Positions 62,498-64,000 of a DNA stretch of 64,000 nucleotides are shown one piece after another. Each line of letters opens with the position of its first letter. Within the stretch, counting starts at the first letter, position 1. The translations under genes and the position numbers were made by a program. The notes beneath the pieces were generated by a model. The model ran no database searches and was not told the DNA's origin. It saw only the letters and a list, made by a program, of their open reading frames with translations. The stretch is from Chryseobacterium sp. G0186 (GTDB lineage: Bacteria > Bacteroidota > Bacteroidia > Flavobacteriales > Weeksellaceae). The stretch spans positions 1,364,001 through 1,428,000 of the forward strand of contig NZ_CP033918.1 of the NCBI RefSeq assembly GCF_003815675.1, given 5' to 3'.

Positions 62498-63565
62498 ATG
62501 AAAATAAGCTTGTGTCTAATTGTGAAAAATGAGGAGAAAGTTCTAGGCAGATGTTTAGAGAATGTAGCAAAATTTGCAGATGAAATCATCATTGTAGATA
62601 CCGGCTCTACGGATAACACCAAAGAAATTGCTCAACAATTTACAGACAAAGTTTTCGATTTCGAATGGATTAATGATTTTTCGGCAGCGCGTAATTTTGC
62701 ATTTTCCAAAGCGGTTATGGATTATCAGATGTGGCTGGATGCTGATGATGTTGTTCCGGAAAAATCAGTTGCAGAAATCAATGAGCTGAAGAAAACCCTG
62801 AAAGATCATGTTGAAATGGTCACTATGAAATATGTTTTGTCCTTTGACCAAAACAACAATCCTGTTTTTCATTCAACACGGGAAAGATTATTTAAAAGAA
62901 GTAAAAATTATCAATGGATGGATCCGGTTCACGAATGCATTCCTTTGATCGGTAATTTACATTATACGGATATTGAAATTTGGCACAAAAAGGCAAAGTC
63001 TGAAGAGCCTTCTACGAGAAATATAGATATATACAGAACTTTAGAGAAGAATGGAAAAGAGTTTTCTGCAAGACAATGGTATTATTATGCCAGGGAACTG
63101 AAAGACCATCAAGAGACCACTAAAGCTGTAGCCTGTTATGAAAAGTTTTTAAATTTAGGTTCGGGCTGGGTAGAAGATATCATCACGGCTTGTCATCAGC
63201 TAGCCATTGAATATAAAAAGATGGGTGCTAGAGAAAAAATCCTGCCGATCTTATTCAAAAGCTTTGAATATGATATACCGAGACCGGAAATATGTTGTGA
63301 ATTAGGATATTACTATAAAGAGGAGCAAAATTATCACCAGGCATTTAAATGGTTTGATTTGGCGACAAGGCTTCCTGATTCTAATCCTGTAGGTTTTGTA
63401 TTTTCTGATTATTCAGGATATATTCCTAATATTGAGGCTTGTGTTTGTTTATCTTTTTTAGGAGAATATAAAAAAGCCAACGAATACAATGAGAAAGCCT
63501 CCCTTTCAAGACCAGACTGTTCTTCTGTAAGACAAAATAGAGAGTATTTAAGAGATCGAATGTAA
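62498..63565 (+). CDS. Glycosyltransferase family 2 with C-terminal TPR-like helices
   Basis: This 355-residue protein has an N-terminal GT-A domain with MKISLCLIVKNEEKVLGRCL, IIVDTGSTDNT (nucleotide-binding Asp), and MWLDADDVVP, the D-x-D-D metal motif. After about residue 190 it changes to helical repeats (WYYYARELKDHQETTKAVACYEKFL, EQNYHQAFKWFDLATRL) of TPR type. This is the SunS/YtcC-like group of GT2 proteins, which act on proteins, peptides or cell-surface molecules. It is a single gene and not part of the polysaccharide locus. The acceptor is unknown. Confidence 0.9.
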   Translation: MKISLCLIVKNEEKVLGRCLENVAKFADEIIIVDTGSTDNTKEIAQQFTDKVFDFEWINDFSAARNFAFSKAVMDYQMWLDADDVVPEKSVAEINELKKTLKDHVEMVTMKYVLSFDQNNNPVFHSTRERLFKRSKNYQWMDPVHECIPLIGNLHYTDIEIWHKKAKSEEPSTRNIDIYRTLEKNGKEFSARQWYYYARELKDHQETTKAVACYEKFLNLGSGWVEDIITACHQLAIEYKKMGAREKILPILFKSFEYDIPRPEICCELGYYYKEEQNYHQAFKWFDLATRLPDSNPVGFVFSDYSGYIPNIEACVCLSFLGEYKKANEYNEKASLSRPDCSSVRQNREYLRDRM

Positions 63566-63693
63566 TGAATCTCTCCTTTTTCCTAATTTTTATCAATCTG
63601 TTTTAATCTCAAGTCATCTGATAACAGAAACAGTAAAAAAATATCTTGTATTTTTTTTAATTATAAATTAATATAGTTATCATAATATAATTA

Positions 63694-63701
63694 TATATTT
63701 G
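63694..63701 (+). promoter_or_regulatory. TAnnTTTG -7 element upstream of the last gene
   Basis: TATATTTG is a full match to the Bacteroidota -7 element, 40 bp before the ATG at 63741. No TTG lies at the expected -33 distance. Confidence 0.35.
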
Positions 63702-63740
63702 ATAAATAATAAAAACTAATAATATATACCTCAATATGAC

Positions 63741-64000
63741 ATGAAAACTACACTTTATACACTTTCCTTGTTTCTTGTCAGTTTCTCGATTCAGGTTTCG
63801 GGACAAGAAACCCTAAATACGAGCGGCATTAATATGTCAGGTACCTCAGGGAATGTCTCCGCTTCTTTAGGTCAGACTTTTTACGAAACGGCGTCTTCTC
63901 CTGCGGGAAATATTGCAACAGGTGTTCAGCATTCTTATGAAATTACACCCACATTAGGCGTTGGTATCACCGAAATCAGTTTAAATCTTAATATCTACCC
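63741..64000 (+). CDS. Secreted T9SS protein, cut by the right edge
   Basis: The ATG at 63741 begins KTTLYTLSLFLVSFSIQVSGQ, a signal peptide. The mature part contains LNTSGINMSGTSGNVSASLG and QTFYETASSPAGNIATGVQH, the common short beta-domain of Flavobacteriia that precedes a sorting signal. The last readable residues, ITEISLNLNIYP, are the start of the NIYPNP box of a T9SS type A sorting domain. The gene is open at the window end, and probably about 70 residues are missing. Confidence 0.82.
   Translation, partial: MKTTLYTLSLFLVSFSIQVSGQETLNTSGINMSGTSGNVSASLGQTFYETASSPAGNIATGVQHSYEITPTLGVGITEISLNLNIY

Overview
This window is AT-rich chromosomal DNA from a member of the Bacteroidota, most likely Chryseobacterium or a close relative in the Weeksellaceae. 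The evidence is T9SS type A sorting domains, TAnnTTTG-like promoter elements, weak ribosome binding sites, DUF6443-type RHS proteins, a DUF2911 protein and an IS1182-family element. The assignment rests on protein families and motifs read by eye, not on a database search. No tRNA, rRNA or CRISPR array was seen.

Region 1 (1-17,551) is an exopolysaccharide locus. A hybrid histidine kinase that continues off the left edge and a stand-alone receiver come first. They are followed by an export lipoprotein, a GumC/Wzz co-polymerase with a degenerate kinase domain, a flippase, a polymerase, five glycosyltransferase-type genes, a hexapeptide acyltransferase, a three-domain kinase/nucleotidyltransferase/thymidylate-kinase-like fusion and a WecA-like initiating enzyme. 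The three longest internal gaps each carry the same 15-bp palindrome, TTCCA-N5-TGGAA, 80-105 bp before the next start codon. It looks like one shared operator for three transcription units.

Region 2 (17,552-26,732) has a MarR-type regulator, a small hypothetical gene and a six-gene minus-strand phosphorelay operon. That operon encodes a REC-PAS-kinase, a CHASE3-HAMP-GAF kinase with three receivers, a receiver, CheR, CheB and a second receiver. No chemoreceptor, CheA or CheW is visible, so the methylated target may be the long kinase itself.

Region 3 (26,905-38,858) is accessory DNA. It holds a secreted orphan, a complete IS1182-family element inserted in what looks like a terminator between convergent genes, and an RHS operon. 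The operon encodes a T9SS repeat protein, an SpvB/RHS-like secreted protein, an RHS core protein with an unrecognised C-terminal domain, and a small two-helix membrane protein placed like an immunity gene. A frame-broken gene remnant lies upstream of the operon.

Region 4 (38,910-52,514) has a TetA-type efflux pump with an AraC regulator and the oxidative pentose phosphate operon gnd-zwf-pgl. It continues with a DUF2911 protein and an operon of a PIG-L deacetylase-like protein, a 34-residue membrane microprotein and a sodium:solute symporter. A divergent LysR regulator and two GNAT genes complete it.

Region 5 (52,536-64,000) starts with two MITE-like repeat units upstream of a PHP/SMC-like ATPase (TrlF type, probable defence gene). 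A ceramidase-like 7-TM protein follows. Next is a serine hydrolase divergent from a LytS/LytTR two-component pair, with a 9-12-9 bp direct repeat typical of LytTR operators in the shared promoter region. An S41-type protease, a GT2 glycosyltransferase and a T9SS protein cut by the right edge end the window.
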